Made by a program: the position numbers and the translations under genes. Shown here in pieces: positions 23,204-35,485 of a stretch of 64,000 bases of DNA; positions within the stretch are counted from its first letter, which is position 1; each line of letters begins with the position of its first letter. This DNA is from Rhizophagus sp. LPA8_4_AMF. Lineage: Eukaryota > Glomeromycota > Glomeromycetes > Glomerales > Glomeraceae. The stretch is taken from the NCBI GenBank assembly GCA_021464525.1, contig JADRCO010000020.1, positions 1 to 64,000 on the forward strand, given 5' to 3'. Under the pieces are notes generated by a model that had not been told where the DNA came from, searched no databases, and was given only the letters and a program-made list of their open reading frames with translations.

Positions 23204-24788
23204 TCACCGCCTCCCGTTAATTCTCCCTCCTCCAAATGCTCCGAGTGGTGGAGGAGGCGGTGCACGCTGTGGAGTTAATGATGATAAATCCAGAGGAATC
23301 GCTATTTGTGTGATAAATTTAAATATTAATAATGTATAAAATTTCCACAGCAAAGAACAATATTTATATACGTACAACTTCCACTAGAAGCTCCGGAAGG
23401 ATATTCTCTAGTTGATTTTGTAAAAGGTTGTGGGGGTGGGAAATCGGATGATGGATGAAACGCCCAACGTCCCTCTGTAGTTGGTGGCTCTTTCGGTGTA
23501 AAAGATGTGGCTAATCAATTTTTTTTTTAAAAAAGAGGAAAACAACATTAATAAAGAAAAATAACAATTTAATTTATAAATCGCTTCGATTACTACATAC
23601 ATATAGATCTTGATGGACTAAGTGCCCTGTGATTCGTTTCAACATTGGGTAATACTGCCGAGGAAGCAGGTCTTAGTTTACTTGGATTCGGAGAACGAGA
23701 ACGAAGTGGCTGAGGTGGAGGCGATTGTGATCGTTGTACAGTAGATGAAGGTCGAACCGGAGGAGGAGGAGCTACTTTATTTGAAAGTGATGATGGTTTA
23801 TTTGGTGGTGGAGGTGGTACTTTTTTATTTGTCGGAGGTAGTGGAGGAGCAGCACCCTTAGAATTCCGTGAAGGTAAAGGAGGAGCCGAAGAAGTTGTAT
23901 TAGACGTCTGTGTACGGTTTGGTATTTGTGGTGGCACTGCGTTCGTCTTTGTGCGTGAAGGTAATGGTGGTACATTAGGCGTTGTTCGGTTTGGTAGAGG
24001 CGGCGGTGGTGTTTCTGGACTTATAGTTTTACCAATACTTTTTAGCATTGTATTTCTTGATGGATATAGGGGAGCTTCAACTTTTGACTGTGGTATAGAA
24101 ACCGCAGAAGATGTTTGATTTCCATCGCTTGGAGCTCTTGGACGGCCACCTGGTAAAGGAGGCGGTGCTGCTAGATCTAAAAGTATCATTATTTTAAATC
24201 GTTAATGCATTTGGTTAATATCATGCAATATGAAAATGAAAGTACTTACTGTTATTCTTTTCTCTTCCAGTATCAATACCGCCACGACTCTTCAATTTCG
24301 GCATGCCACTTGCAAATAAACCACCCATACCAGGGACAGCGGCAGCGTTTATACCAACATTGTTAGATCCTCCCGACGCACTTGACGAACGAGCTCGACC
24401 GCCACTTGAAGAACTAACCGACGTTTTTTTCCCTGTGATTTAATTAAAAAATAATGTTTCAAATTAATTGCTCATGGGTAGAAAATTGGTAATTGCAAAT
24501 TATTTTCTCGTACTGCAACCAACTTTTCCCTGTAAGGTCTTAAAAAACTAAATAATTTTATTTCGAATTGAATAATTTATCAAAGTTTAATAAAGGGCCA
24601 AGCTGCACCAAAAAAGATCTTTAATTACCCTCTATAACAGGTGCGGAACGATCGTTTGTAACAGCCTTTTTCAACTTTCTTCCTTTCTGAATATCATCAA
24701 GCAAAGCATTTCTGCCAGCTGGGGGAGGTGGAGGAGCGGAAGCTGAAGGTGGTGGTGGTGGAGGAGGTGGTGGTGGTGGTCCCGGCAT
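23204..24788 (-). CDS. VRP1: WASP-interacting protein (WIP / verprolin)
   Basis: Five exons (24788-24629, 24432-24250, 24176-23601, 23510-23376, 23301-23204) join in frame to 383 aa. The N terminus is MPG followed by a long proline run, then a WH2 actin-binding motif GRNALLDDIQKGRKLKKAVT at about residues 26-45. The middle is proline-rich with many PPLP/PPPLP patches that would bind SH3 and profilin proteins. Near the C terminus GRWAFHPSSDFPPPQPF matches the WASP-binding segment of WIP/verprolin (consensus RW-FHP--D-PPP). The protein recruits and stabilises WASP (Las17) at endocytic actin patches. It is shorter than yeast Vrp1 (about 800 aa) but near WIP-like sizes. It diverges from RPB3 with only 221 bp between starts. 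Confidence 0.9.
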
Positions 24789-25009
24789 TTTATTTTTGTG
24801 ATGAATAAATATGTTTCGTTTTTCAAGACTAGAACGATATTTCTGATTTTATATATCCTCGACTGCGCCTCGTTCGCAATTTTTAATTATGACGTTTTTC
24901 CTGAGCCGAGATAACTTGGCTGCTCGGCCGTTACACAAAGCTTCCTATAAATAGTTTACATTGCTGAATTAATCGCGTGAACTTTTTATTTGTTTTCGCA
25001 AGATAAAAC
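24789..25009. promoter_or_regulatory. Divergent promoter, WIP and RPB3
   Basis: Only 221 bp separate the two start codons. The interval is richer in GC than its surroundings (for example CTGAGCCGAGATAACTTGGC and GCTGCTCGGCCG near 24900-24930), so both genes probably share one bidirectional promoter. Confidence 0.6.
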
Positions 25010-26343
25010 ATGGATTTGTTTAATCCTGCGAATAAACCAGAAATCAGAATTCAAGAGCTAACCGGGGAACGGATAAGATTTATACTTACAAACACAGATT
25101 TGAGGTATTATAAGGCACTCTCTATTATTTATTATGAAATGAAATAATTTTTTATTCTTTTACTTTAGCATGGCAAATGCTCTTAGACGTATAATGATAT
25201 CAGAAGTTGCAACTATAGGTATGTAAGTTCCATTAAATTGATGTTTTAATAAATTAAACTTTATTCTTATTATACTTATATATTTGTTAGCAATTGATAT
25301 GGTCCAATTCGATCTTAATACGTCCGTTTTGGCTGACGAGTTTATTGCACATCGATTAGGATTAATACCATTAGATAGTACAGAAGCGGATAAAATCAAA
25401 TATCCTCGAGTATGTGTTATGATCGATACTAGTTTCACGATTAATTTTATTTAGTTCAATACTTACACATCCTTTAAGGATTGTAATTGTAGTGGAGCAT
25501 GTAAAGAATGTAGTGTGGAATTAAACTTACACGTTAAATGCACTGAAGAAGATACAACGAAAGATGTGACTAGTAAAGATCTTGTCAGTCACGATCCGCG
25601 TTTTACACCGATCACTGAGGGACCAAAAGATGCGGGTATTTTAATTGCAAAACTTCGCAAAGGTCAAGAAATTAAAGTTAAATGTATTGCTAAGAAGGTT
25701 TATATATTTAATTTTACTATAATACAAAAAAAAAAGGAAAGAAAAGAATTTCACGAATGTCCTTTTTCTAGGGAGTGGCGAAGGAACATGCTAAGTGGAG
25801 TCCTTGTGCTGCGGTTGCTTTTGAATACGACCCTTTTAATAAACTTAGACATACACATTATTGGATAGAGGAAGATGAAAAAAAGGAATGGTAATTATTT
25901 AAATGATAAATTAAATGTTGAGGTTATTATGATTTACTAAAATTATTAATATTATAGGCCACAAAGTAAAAATGCTAATGATGATTTTCCTCCTTTAGAT
26001 GATGAAAGTAATTGGCATTTTTTCTTTAAATTTTATTAAATATTTACATTATTGGTTTATATACATGACATTTATTTTTTCTTTTTCTAGTTTTTGATTT
26101 TACCGCAAAACCAAACAGATTTTATTTTGAAATCGAGGTTAGTGGTTAAAAATTCAATTAATGATTTTATGTATATTTGACTGATTTATTTTTTTATTCC
26201 AGACAATTGGTTCTATGAAACCTGAAGACATTGTTATGAATGCATTTAAGAAATTGTTAGAAAAAATTTCATCAATTCAAATGGGATTACATTCAAATGA
26301 TGTTCCTATTAATGGCAGAGAACCAACTAGAGATGTTTTTTAG
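25010..26343 (+). CDS. RPB3: DNA-directed RNA polymerase II subunit RPB3
   Basis: Eight exons (25010-25104, 25169-25218, 25291-25409, 25455-25697, 25772-25890, 25958-26007, 26091-26137, 26203-26343) give exactly 288 codons, 287 aa. The alpha-type dimerisation region begins [20 protein letters not shown]. The zinc-binding loop [10 protein letters not shown] (Cys at about 98, 100, 104, 107) is followed by [10 protein letters not shown] and [36 protein letters not shown] is diagnostic of RPB3 rather than the Pol I/III AC40 paralogue. RPB3 pairs with RPB11 to nucleate Pol II assembly. The length is close to human RPB3 (275 aa). It converges on the coatomer gene 348 bp away. Confidence 0.96.
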
Positions 26344-26691
26344 AATATTATTTAGCTATGTCAGTTCCTTATACCATTAGATGTATTATTTGAGATTATT
26401 TATAAGTATCAATTATGACAAGATCCAACGTTAGTAATATGAAATGCAGTATTTAGAGTGTTGCAAATAATAGTACTGTAAGTTTTTTTATTGAAATTTT
26501 TTTTTTTTTTATACAACAAAAAATAATCTAATTTCATTTGGTTTATTTTCTCTATTTGTTTCTCATTATGATGATTACTGAAAATTTTAATCTCAGAATT
26601 CATATAAAATAATTAAATTATTATCCAATAAATCCAAAAAAGTATAATTTAATTTACATTGTTAGTTAATTCTTAATGAATTCATGTTTAA
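26344..26691. other. Convergent 3' spacer RPB3 / coatomer beta'
   Basis: 348 bp of AT-rich DNA with AATAAA-like signals on both sides. A chance 64-codon minus-strand frame is not supported. Confidence 0.5.
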
Positions 26692-29600
26692 TTAAGATTG
26701 GACCAACTCTTCCAATTCCTTTTCTTCAGAAACTAAATTCTCATTAGGACGTTCATGTTCAGATGTTGCGAATGATGCAGCGTCATCAAAATCGACATCT
26801 CCCTAATTAATAAATAAAAGATTTGCATAAGCTGATTGCGAGCTAATATATAATATGTAACATTTAATATACTTAATATACTTACACGAACTGATCCAGT
26901 ACCTGTTGTGTTTACTAAGATGATTAAAAACGACAATATTTCAGATTAAATTAGTTGGACATCGATAGAAATTTAATTTAATTTGAATATACTTACCCTC
27001 CATACTCAAGAGACTCATATTATCACGATCATCGTCAACTGATACCTATTTTTTTTTTTTAAAAAAAAAATTTATATAAATAAATGATAATGAGATAATT
27101 TGTTAGTTATAAATAATGAAATATACTTCATCATCTATATCGCCATTCACGTTTCTTTTAGCCGCTATACTGTTCATAAGACGATTTTGTAAAGGAGATA
27201 AGTTAGATGGTAAAACTCCATCAGGATATTTTTCTTTTATTTCTGCATAGAATAAATGATTTATAAATTTATTATTCAATAAACTAGCAAAACATTCTGT
27301 CACATACTGTCACATACCTGCAATAATATCTTGATCAAGCGAATCTTTATATTCCGCGTAAGATGTAGCCGGAATAGATATATTTCGAGTTTTCTTTGAA
27401 AGTTCCTCGGCAATAAGTGTCTGTATAAAGTAGTTTAAACTATGTTTAATAGATTGAACTGAATAATTTTTCCTTAAAAAAAACATAGAACCTACATGCT
27501 TGAAATCTGGGAATAGATTTTCATAATCAGCTGGATCTGCAAGAGCTTCGGCTGCCTTTTTTTTGTTCTGTTTCTCAAGACTTTCTTTCCATAACTTAAC
27601 AATTTTCGAAGCCTGACTGTAAAATAAATTTATTTGACGCGGTTTTTATTAATCACATTAAAATTAATGCTAAAAAAAAAAATAATAATTACCTTGGAAG
27701 ATACGTTCGTGCAAACATTGCTGCTTCCGGAATACGATCAGTTTTTATAAGTATTTCTATACAATCTTCAACTTGGCCGAGTTGTAAATAACATGCAAAT
27801 GCAACATTATTCTTGCCATCCGCAGCTTTTGATTACGCATGTATCATATTAATTACGTGAATAAATATATATTTTATGTTTTTATAAAATAAATACCAGC
27901 TGATTCAGCCAATTCTCTAATGCCTTTGGCATTACCGGAAGAGGTATACAACAAAAGCAACCCACTCAAATCCTTGGCTTTTTTGAGACATTCTTCAGCG
28001 AGAGAAAACTATTTAAATAAATAATATGAATAAATGAGAGTTATAAAACTAAGAATGACAGTTAATACAGGTTAAACAATTACCTTCCAATCGCTTAAAG
28101 CAGAATCTCCAACAGTCTTCCACTTGGCTTCCGTATTGGCTTCGCGTGCAATTTCAACAGCAACATCGAGTTTGTTGAGTTGGACAGCAAGCTCGAATTT
28201 ATGTTCAATATCGGTTGAAACTTCGAGAGCAAGTTCTTTAAGGTCTATAATTAACAGATGTTTTAGTAAAATTTAAAACATTAAATTTGACATTAATTTC
28301 TCTCTAAAATACCTTGACTTTCTAAAAATCTTGCAATACGATTCCGTTGTTCAGCAGGAATAGTAGGCAACAACTGCTCTGCTGTTTCAAGATCATTTCG
28401 AAGAATAGCAGTTTGATATTCAATAACGGTCAAAGAAAGAGCATAGCTATATACGTTAACATCCTAAAATGAATTTTTATTCGTACAGGAGTTTAAATGG
28501 GATTAAGGATTAGAATAAAACCAAACAAGTATTGAATTTGTTACCTTATCGGCCAAATATATACGATTATCTTTTGGGATGTAACCCAACAAATACATGT
28601 TTCTATAATTGAATAATTTAGAATAGTTTTTTGAATAAAGAAGGATAAAATATAGAACTTACGTGTCAAAGTGACTAATAGTGAATGTTTGAGCACCAAC
28701 GAGATAATTCAATCGATTGACAGCATTCGTATAAATGAAACAATCTCCAACCCATGTTCCCGTTTTGATACTGTAAAAAAAAGACAATATGCTTGTCCGA
28801 GATTGTTGGATATTTGTGGAAAGACATCAAATAAGGATAATTCATTTTACCTCTCCGAAATTTCAGTTACAAACTCGAATGCCTGTTCAACACCTTCATC
28901 GCCGACTTCACCGCCACTTTCTATGAACTGTGTGTAGGCTTGACGGTTAAATCGTAAAACATAGAAAGTGTCTTCACAAGCTATGGTTACAAGATCACCT
29001 ATATCTGACCAATGTACCTACAAATCGAACGCAGAAAAAAAAAATCAGAATTGATCATATTCATTATTTAACTATAATTAATCCAATATAATAGTACGTT
29101 AAATTCAATGGGATATCAAAATAAACGAATGATTACTATGCTTCTGTAATAAAAATCAACAAACTCACGCTTTTTGGGACAACGTCAATTCTTCTAACAA
29201 CAGAACATGTTTCCCAATCATATAAATTTAAGAAAGTAGAACTTTTTACGCCTAAAAGAGTTCCACCATAAATTCCTTCAGCCGTAAAATTCAATTTTAA
29301 AGAATTCGGCCTTTCCTTAAAGTTTTTATAAAGTTTGATTTTTGTTGTGGATTCTCTTACAGCATATCTATAATTTATAAAGTTAAATGAGCAATTTCAT
29401 CCTTTGATCCATTCATTAATATGAAAACCTACTTACTCGTTTGAATCCAGAGCCCATACAAATTCAAGACCATTGCCAAACCCTTTGTTTCTCCAAGCAA
29501 GTGCCGTGTAAATGATATATTCACCATCACCACATACAACAACGAATCTATTAAATGACAATAAGAACGTTTTGTATTATTTCTAATATTTTCTTAGTAA

Positions 29601-31228
29601 GGAATTTATCTTCGTATACCTTCCATTGGGGCTATGTTGCAATGTTTGGGGGTATATTTCACAGCTGCCTAAATCTTTAACGGGTAAAGGTAATCGATCA
29701 CCATCCTTAATGTTATCGTCTGTTATTAAAAGAGTTGAAAGAATTTTTTACAATTTTTAATAAGAAAATATCTAATTAAATACTAGTAAAAAGTTTTTGT
29801 CGTACCATGTCCAGCCTTAATATTAGCAGTTTGAATTTCATTATGTTTTGCCCAAATTATTTTTCCAGAATTATCCATACTAACAGCTGGTTCTTCACGT
29901 CCTAACTATGATATCAAATCAGTTATTGATTTATGGAAATCAAATGAAATTTTAATGATATTCAACCTTGACGCAAACAGCTCCTTCATCATATCCAAAC
30001 GCGACATTATTGTTCCCTTTTTGGTAGGCAATAGTCCAAGCACGTTCTAAACCATAATTTAAAGTGTTTTCCAGACGATATGTATTTGAATGCCAAATTT
30101 TAACAGTACCATCTTCACTACCAGAAATAATAATGGGTAATTCTGGGTGAAAACACGCAAAAGCAGCATTCTGAGTATGTCCTTCTAAAGTTTGTACACA
30201 AGTTTTATTTTGGTAATCCCAAATCTTGACAAGTTTATCATCGGCAGCAGATACTAGATATGGTTTTTCGCCACCATGATAATATTCAACCCAATTCACT
30301 CCTTTTTCGTGACCTTCAAGTGTGAAATTCGCCACTGCAGAACCAAGAGACCATACTTTAATTGTACGATCTAAACAAGCTGAAGCAAAAGTATTCGAGT
30401 CTTTGGGATTAAAATTTATATTCATGACATAATGCGTATGACCTTCAAATATCTATTTAATTGCAAAGAGATAAATTGAATTTATATGTAATTTACGTAA
30501 TTTAAATCAAGACAAAAAACTATTAAAGGGAAACCTGAATGTTCTTCCATCCTTTTTCCCAATCCCATAATTTGACGGTCATATCATCTGAACCGGTCAA
30601 AACAAAAGATTGAGTAGGGTGTACCGCAATACATCGAATATAATCAGGATGGGCTTCAAATGTTGTAACTTTTTCATGAGTATTATAATTAAATACACGT
30701 ATTTGCATATCATCTGATCCAGTAATTAGCCAATTCTTGCGAGCAATAAATTTAGCAGCACGAACTAAAAAAATTTTAATAAAATGTTAAACGAACATAA
30801 ATAAAGTTTGATAATGGTTAATTATTATAACGTTACCCGGCACATCTGTAACTTCGAAAGTTTTTACCAAAGCCTAAATATTTTGACATGTAAAATGAGT
30901 TAATCACAACGTGTCTGACATAAAAATTCATGTATAATTTTTCAAATTAAATTAATTAAATTTTGGTCATATAATTAAATTTGATTCTCTTTTAGAAGAA
31001 ACTTTTTACCTGTGTCTCATAATTCCAAATGTACACATTACCGTTATACAAACTTGCGAGTAACCAAGGTTCTGTCGGATGGAAATCTACACATTTTACG
31101 CGATCTGAACGGGCAAACAATTTGCGCTATTTGAAGTCAACGAAAGTTAGATCGAAATTACTTCATTTAAATTTATATAAAAAAAAAAATTGTATATAAT
31201 ATATACAAACTTTGATTTCCAGTCGCAT
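26692..31228 (-). CDS. SEC27: Coatomer subunit beta' (COPB2 / Sec27)
   Basis: About 22 exons, all with consensus splice sites, give some 938 aa. The first exon is only 18 nt (MRLEIK, 31228-31211), the next starts at 31126 ([17 protein letters not shown]), and the last ends at 26692. The N-terminal half is a WD40 propeller with the repeats [36 protein letters not shown] and [17 protein letters not shown]. It is followed by the second propeller and an alpha-solenoid ([58 protein letters not shown]). This is the beta' subunit of the COPI coat, which binds KKXX cargo tails for Golgi-to-ER retrieval. The length fits (human 906). An internal 29-nt exon lies at 26914-26886. It diverges from TAP42 with 286 bp between starts. 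Confidence 0.95.
27299..27318 (-). repeat. Duplicated splice-donor decamer in coatomer beta'
   Basis: On the minus strand GTATGTGACA occurs twice in tandem directly at an exon end, giving two GTATGT donors 10 nt apart. Only the upstream one keeps the frame (ATT GCA G, then AA ATA AAA); use of the other would shift it. Confidence 0.7.
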
Positions 31229-31514
31229 TCCCTAAACGGAAGCAATTCAATGAAAGAAAATAGTTAGTTTCTTAAAGGGTGGCCCAGAGTCGTAGACCGT
31301 ATAGTAAATCGTACAGTTTTCTCACCATTTCTGATTTTCCAAAGAAAAAAAAAAAAATTTTAATCAATTATTTGATCCAAAAAAAAATTTAGGTTAAATG
31401 ATAATTTTGGCAGAAATTTAATTATTATGAAGTTCTATGATTATCATAGGCAGCAGATCTATAAATTGCTGCAATTTTGTCAATTTTAATTCTAAACGCG
31501 AAATTTATGTTAAA

Positions 31515-33113
31515 ATGGCAGAAAATTCGTTATCAGGAGAATTTCGCGCGGGACAAGAACTTTATAAAAGTATTGAGAATACAAGACTTGCCTCGTCTGA
31601 CCCGTTATATCAAGTATTTATTTAATTAATGCTATTTTTTAATTGCTTCTAAAAAACGATATTAAAACAAGTTTATTTCCCGATTGGGGATAATTAGCAA
31701 GATGTTAAAAGTGCAATTTCACATTTTAGAAAATGTGTAGAACTAGTGGATAAATTAAGAATTTTTAGTGCGAATGAAACTGTAGAAGATATTAATACTG
31801 GTGATTTAAGGTCAAGTTAAAAAAAAAGAGAACCGCAGGATAACTTTTTATGCGTTTTAGACTGACTTATACTCACGCGACATGATTGTGTAGATTTCTT
31901 TTGGTGGAAGCCTATCTTGGCGAACTTACAACTAAATTAACTGATAAAGATCGAATGCAAACACTAAATGAGGCAAAAGTTTGTATTCATTTTCTAAATA
32001 TCTTATAAATGAATCGCGTCATAACAATCGTTTTCGATATTTTTTCTGTCTATAAGTTGTATTTTGAACAGTTTTTAAGGAATGTCGAATTACACGAAAT
32101 ACTAAAAGAGGAGGTTAGCCTTTTAAATTAGATTGTTTTAAATTGAGTTTATCTTACTGGTTAGCATATATTTCGTTTATTTAATAATTTGAAGGATAGA
32201 AAATTTATTGAAGAACAAACAAATGAAGTTAAAAAGGATACTGCTAAGAAACGTGAAGAAAAGATCGCACGTTACAAAAGAGAGAAAGAGACTAAAATGA
32301 AGTTAGAGGTAATCTATCTACTACATTTCGCTAACTATCATCTTTGCTTAGTTAATTGGCTAACTCATTTGGAATTGTTACGTTAATTGGAATAGACTTT
32401 ACAACAAACGTTGCTATCTTTTGAAGATAATGACAAAGAAGATATTAGTCGCGAGCATACCTTGACTCTTGTTGACTTATTCATACAAAAATCTATTGAA
32501 CAATTAATTTCAATTAAACAAGAACTTGAATTACTTGATCAAATGCGAAAAACTCGTGAACAATCTGGGGTCAGTCCTTTGGTGGATGATAATATAGTCG
32601 AAACTATTTCTAGAGATACTGGTCCCTTATTATCAAAAGATGGAAAGGTAAGATTTATTCATTCATATGTATAAAAAATAGATTAATCTTTATTTACTAT
32701 GTAGCCACTTCGACCATTTGTTATCACGAATCGCGAAACCATTCGAGAACAAGTCTTTAGACCAGGCTGGCGTCTTCCAACAATGACTATTGACGAATAT
32801 CTTGAGCAAGAAGCTGCACGAGGCAATATCATTAGCGGAGGAGGGTAAGAAGTAAAGATAGCTTATATAAAGATTGTAAATAGTTATTTAAACTAATAAT
32901 GTTCTATCAGGCAAATACCAGAAAAGAAGGAAATCGATGATAACGATGAGCGTGCTATAGATGAAGAGACGCTCAAAGCACGAGAATGGGATGAATTCAA
33001 AGACTCTCATCCCTATGGATCGGGTAAAGCTAACTTTTTAGTATTTTTCATATATTTTCTGCAAATATTAATATTTATTTTACAAATTAGGTAATCGTAT
33101 GCGTAAAGGCTAA
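31515..33113 (+). CDS. TAP42: TAP42/IGBP1 (alpha4) PP2A-associated protein
   Basis: Nine exons (31515-31613, 31698-31810, 31894-31978, 32057-32113, 32195-32308, 32396-32647, 32705-32844, 32911-33023, 33091-33113) total 332 codons, 331 aa, close to human IGBP1 (339). The N-terminal helical part includes GQELYKSIENTRLASSDPLY, SAISHFRKCVELVDKLRIFS and KIARYKREKETKMKLE. The C-terminal signature RPGWRLPTMTIDEYLEQEAA is followed by an acidic DDNDERAIDEETLKAREWDE segment and the terminal HPYGSGNRMRKG. The protein binds PP2A-type phosphatase catalytic subunits (PP2A, PP4, PP6) and in yeast works downstream of TOR. An upstream in-frame ATG at 31437 would add 26 residues; the start at 31515 matches the family N terminus better. 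Confidence 0.9.
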
Positions 33114-33336
33114 ATTTATATTTATCATACCATTTACCATTATTAATATTTATTATCTCTTCAATCATTCTGTAAAGTTTCCTTTTTTTTTATTAATTTA
33201 TAATTATGAAAGAATTTCATAGCATGGATGCTAAATCATACATACATACATAATTCATGTAATAAATTTAATTAATATCTAATAATGCCACGTAACTTAA
33301 CACAAGTATATAGATTAGTGAAAAAACATCCATTTT

Positions 33337-35485
33337 TTAGCTAAAATATTTTCCATCATCAATGAAATTCTCATAACCACCGCCGCCTCCTAAGAAATCA
33401 GGATCATCCCCGGGACCGAGTCCACCTGGAATTGCACCTCCAGCAAGTATATGTTGGCTCTAAATATACAAAGTTATATATTATTTAATATATTCATAGT
33501 AACAAAAATAATAATATATATTCTCACTTTTTGAAGATATTCTTTACTACATCCCACAATCCTATCAGTTTTAATGACACGTTCGCTCACAGTAGTAGAT
33601 TTGTTTATTTGTTCCTCAAGCTGAGTAATTGTTAGTGAGGTATCATAACGATCAGGATTATCGTGAAAGGATACCATCCCGTTCTGGTGAGAGTGACTAA
33701 TGGTAGCAAATATCTCGCGAGATTCGATCTATTATAACAGATGTAACAGATGATAAGACAATATACTTTTAAATATAACGAAAAAGTAAATATAATAAAT
33801 ACCATTCGCAGGACATAATTCTCGGCCATTTTCGGTGCATCACGTCCTTCTAAACCCACTGCATCCGCAATATCAGCTAATGACAATGTCAAATAAGTTT
33901 GTGTCAATTGTTGAATGTTTCGTCGGTAAATAGCATCAAGAGTTTGTTTTGCTAAACCAAGATTCTTATCCTATCGTGAAAGTAAACACATTTCAAAAAA
34001 AAAACTATTTAGTACAAATTTAATTCATTTTTTATTTAAAAAAACTCTACCTTTCTAAAAGCATCAGTCCATTTAGTGAATTCATTCCGCAGTCGCTTTA
34101 CGTTTAAGCTCTCAAATGCAGATGCATAGTCTTGATAAGCTTGACATTGATTTTTCACTGAACGAAAAACTACACTAGCAGTATATTTAGGAAGTTGAGC
34201 GATCTGTCATTCAAAAAAAAAACAACAAATGGTTATTGTTCCTCATTCAATATCAGTTCCTCATCTCAATATCACGAAGCATAGATTAATCTAACCTTTC
34301 CATGCAGGAGAAGCGATACTAAGGTAAACTTTTTATAAGCTTCGATTTGAATTTGACTAGTCACATTCGCTGGTGCTGATATCACCTTAGTAAAAAAAAA
34401 GCTGAATCAGCTAGAAAAAAATTATATATTAAAAACTTAATAACTCAGAAAACTATCTCACCAATTTTAAGAAATAAAGGGCACGTTCGTAATTCTTTAA
34501 TCCTATATAAATCATTGCGCCATAATAATGATATAACAAATGATCGGTATAGGAAATCGCCGTACTCTAGAAATTCTAAATAATAAGTAACTACAAAAAT
34601 TATTATATAATGCAATTCTCAAGTTGTTCACCTGTACGTCTATTTCAGTAATATCGTTTTGCAATATTGGAAGTGCTTGCTTATAACATTTCAATAACAA
34701 ACATTCCTAATTGATAAGTACACGATAAAAGATTTTAGCAATAAACTAATAAAGACAATTAATAATAGGCATAAAATATTTGATTACCTTAACAAACATT
34801 TGGTGTAAATTCGTGAGATGATTTGGGGTAAGAGCATATCTTTGAATAGCATTCGCGAGTGGCTTAATGGAGATGACACTCTAAGACAATGCAAATTAGA
34901 ACCATGGATCTGAGTAAATTTTCTATGAATTATTCAATTATGCTTTGCGATTGCGATTACTTTCTTACGTTTCCGTTTCCATAAAGGGTAGCTAATCTGC
35001 ACAACCCTTGAGCAACTTGCAGGACTAACGAGTAAAAAGTTAACATACATAAGATTTAATAATATTGTTTAAGTATGTGACTTAAAGTAATACTTACACT
35101 TATCAGGTACTAGTCGAACTTGATTCGCGTCAAATACCGTAATAAATTGAAGAATATATTGAATTAAACGCGCAGCGTTTGGTCTATCCGCTTGACATCG
35201 CGCGGCACTAAAACAACAAATTTTCGTGAGCGTGCTGCAAGCTTAAAACAAGAAATCGGTTTAAGTCTTAATAACCTACAGGAAGTAAGTGTAGGGTAAA
35301 CTGAAAATGGTTTGATCCAAAAGATCTAAAGGGTCTCTATTGTCACTAGTAGACTGCAAGTAGTATTGCGGTGGAATTTGTTTCAAGACCGGTGCTAGTT
35401 GCTTATCATAGCCATCACTGTTCACATTCATAGAAATGAACTGAAGAAGTTCATCTACATTTGCAGGAAGGTTTTGGTTGGGCAT
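33337..35485 (-). CDS. CSN3: COP9 signalosome subunit 3 (CSN3)
   Basis: A multi-exon minus-strand gene runs from ATG at 35485 (MPNQNLPANVDELLQFISMN) to TAA at 33339-33337. Recognisable blocks are LKCYKQALPILQNDI, YGAMIYIGLKNYERALYFLK, IEAYKKFTLVSLLLHGK, AQLPKYTASVVFRSVK, and the winged-helix/PCI part TYLTLSLADIADAVGL, ENYVLRMIESREIFATI, NGMVSFHDNPDRYDTSL. The last block matches human CSN3 GMVSFHDNPEKYN almost exactly. The C-terminal tail is glycine-rich (GGAIPGGLGPGDDPDFLGGG). CSN3 is a PCI scaffold of the signalosome that removes Nedd8 from cullins. Two flanking exons in the middle are short and their exact edges were not all fixed. It converges with TAP42 at 223 bp. Confidence 0.9.

Noticed and set aside
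24721-24788. A GGT/GGA microsatellite as an independent repeat
   Set aside because: It is the coding sequence of the N-terminal polyproline run of WIP.
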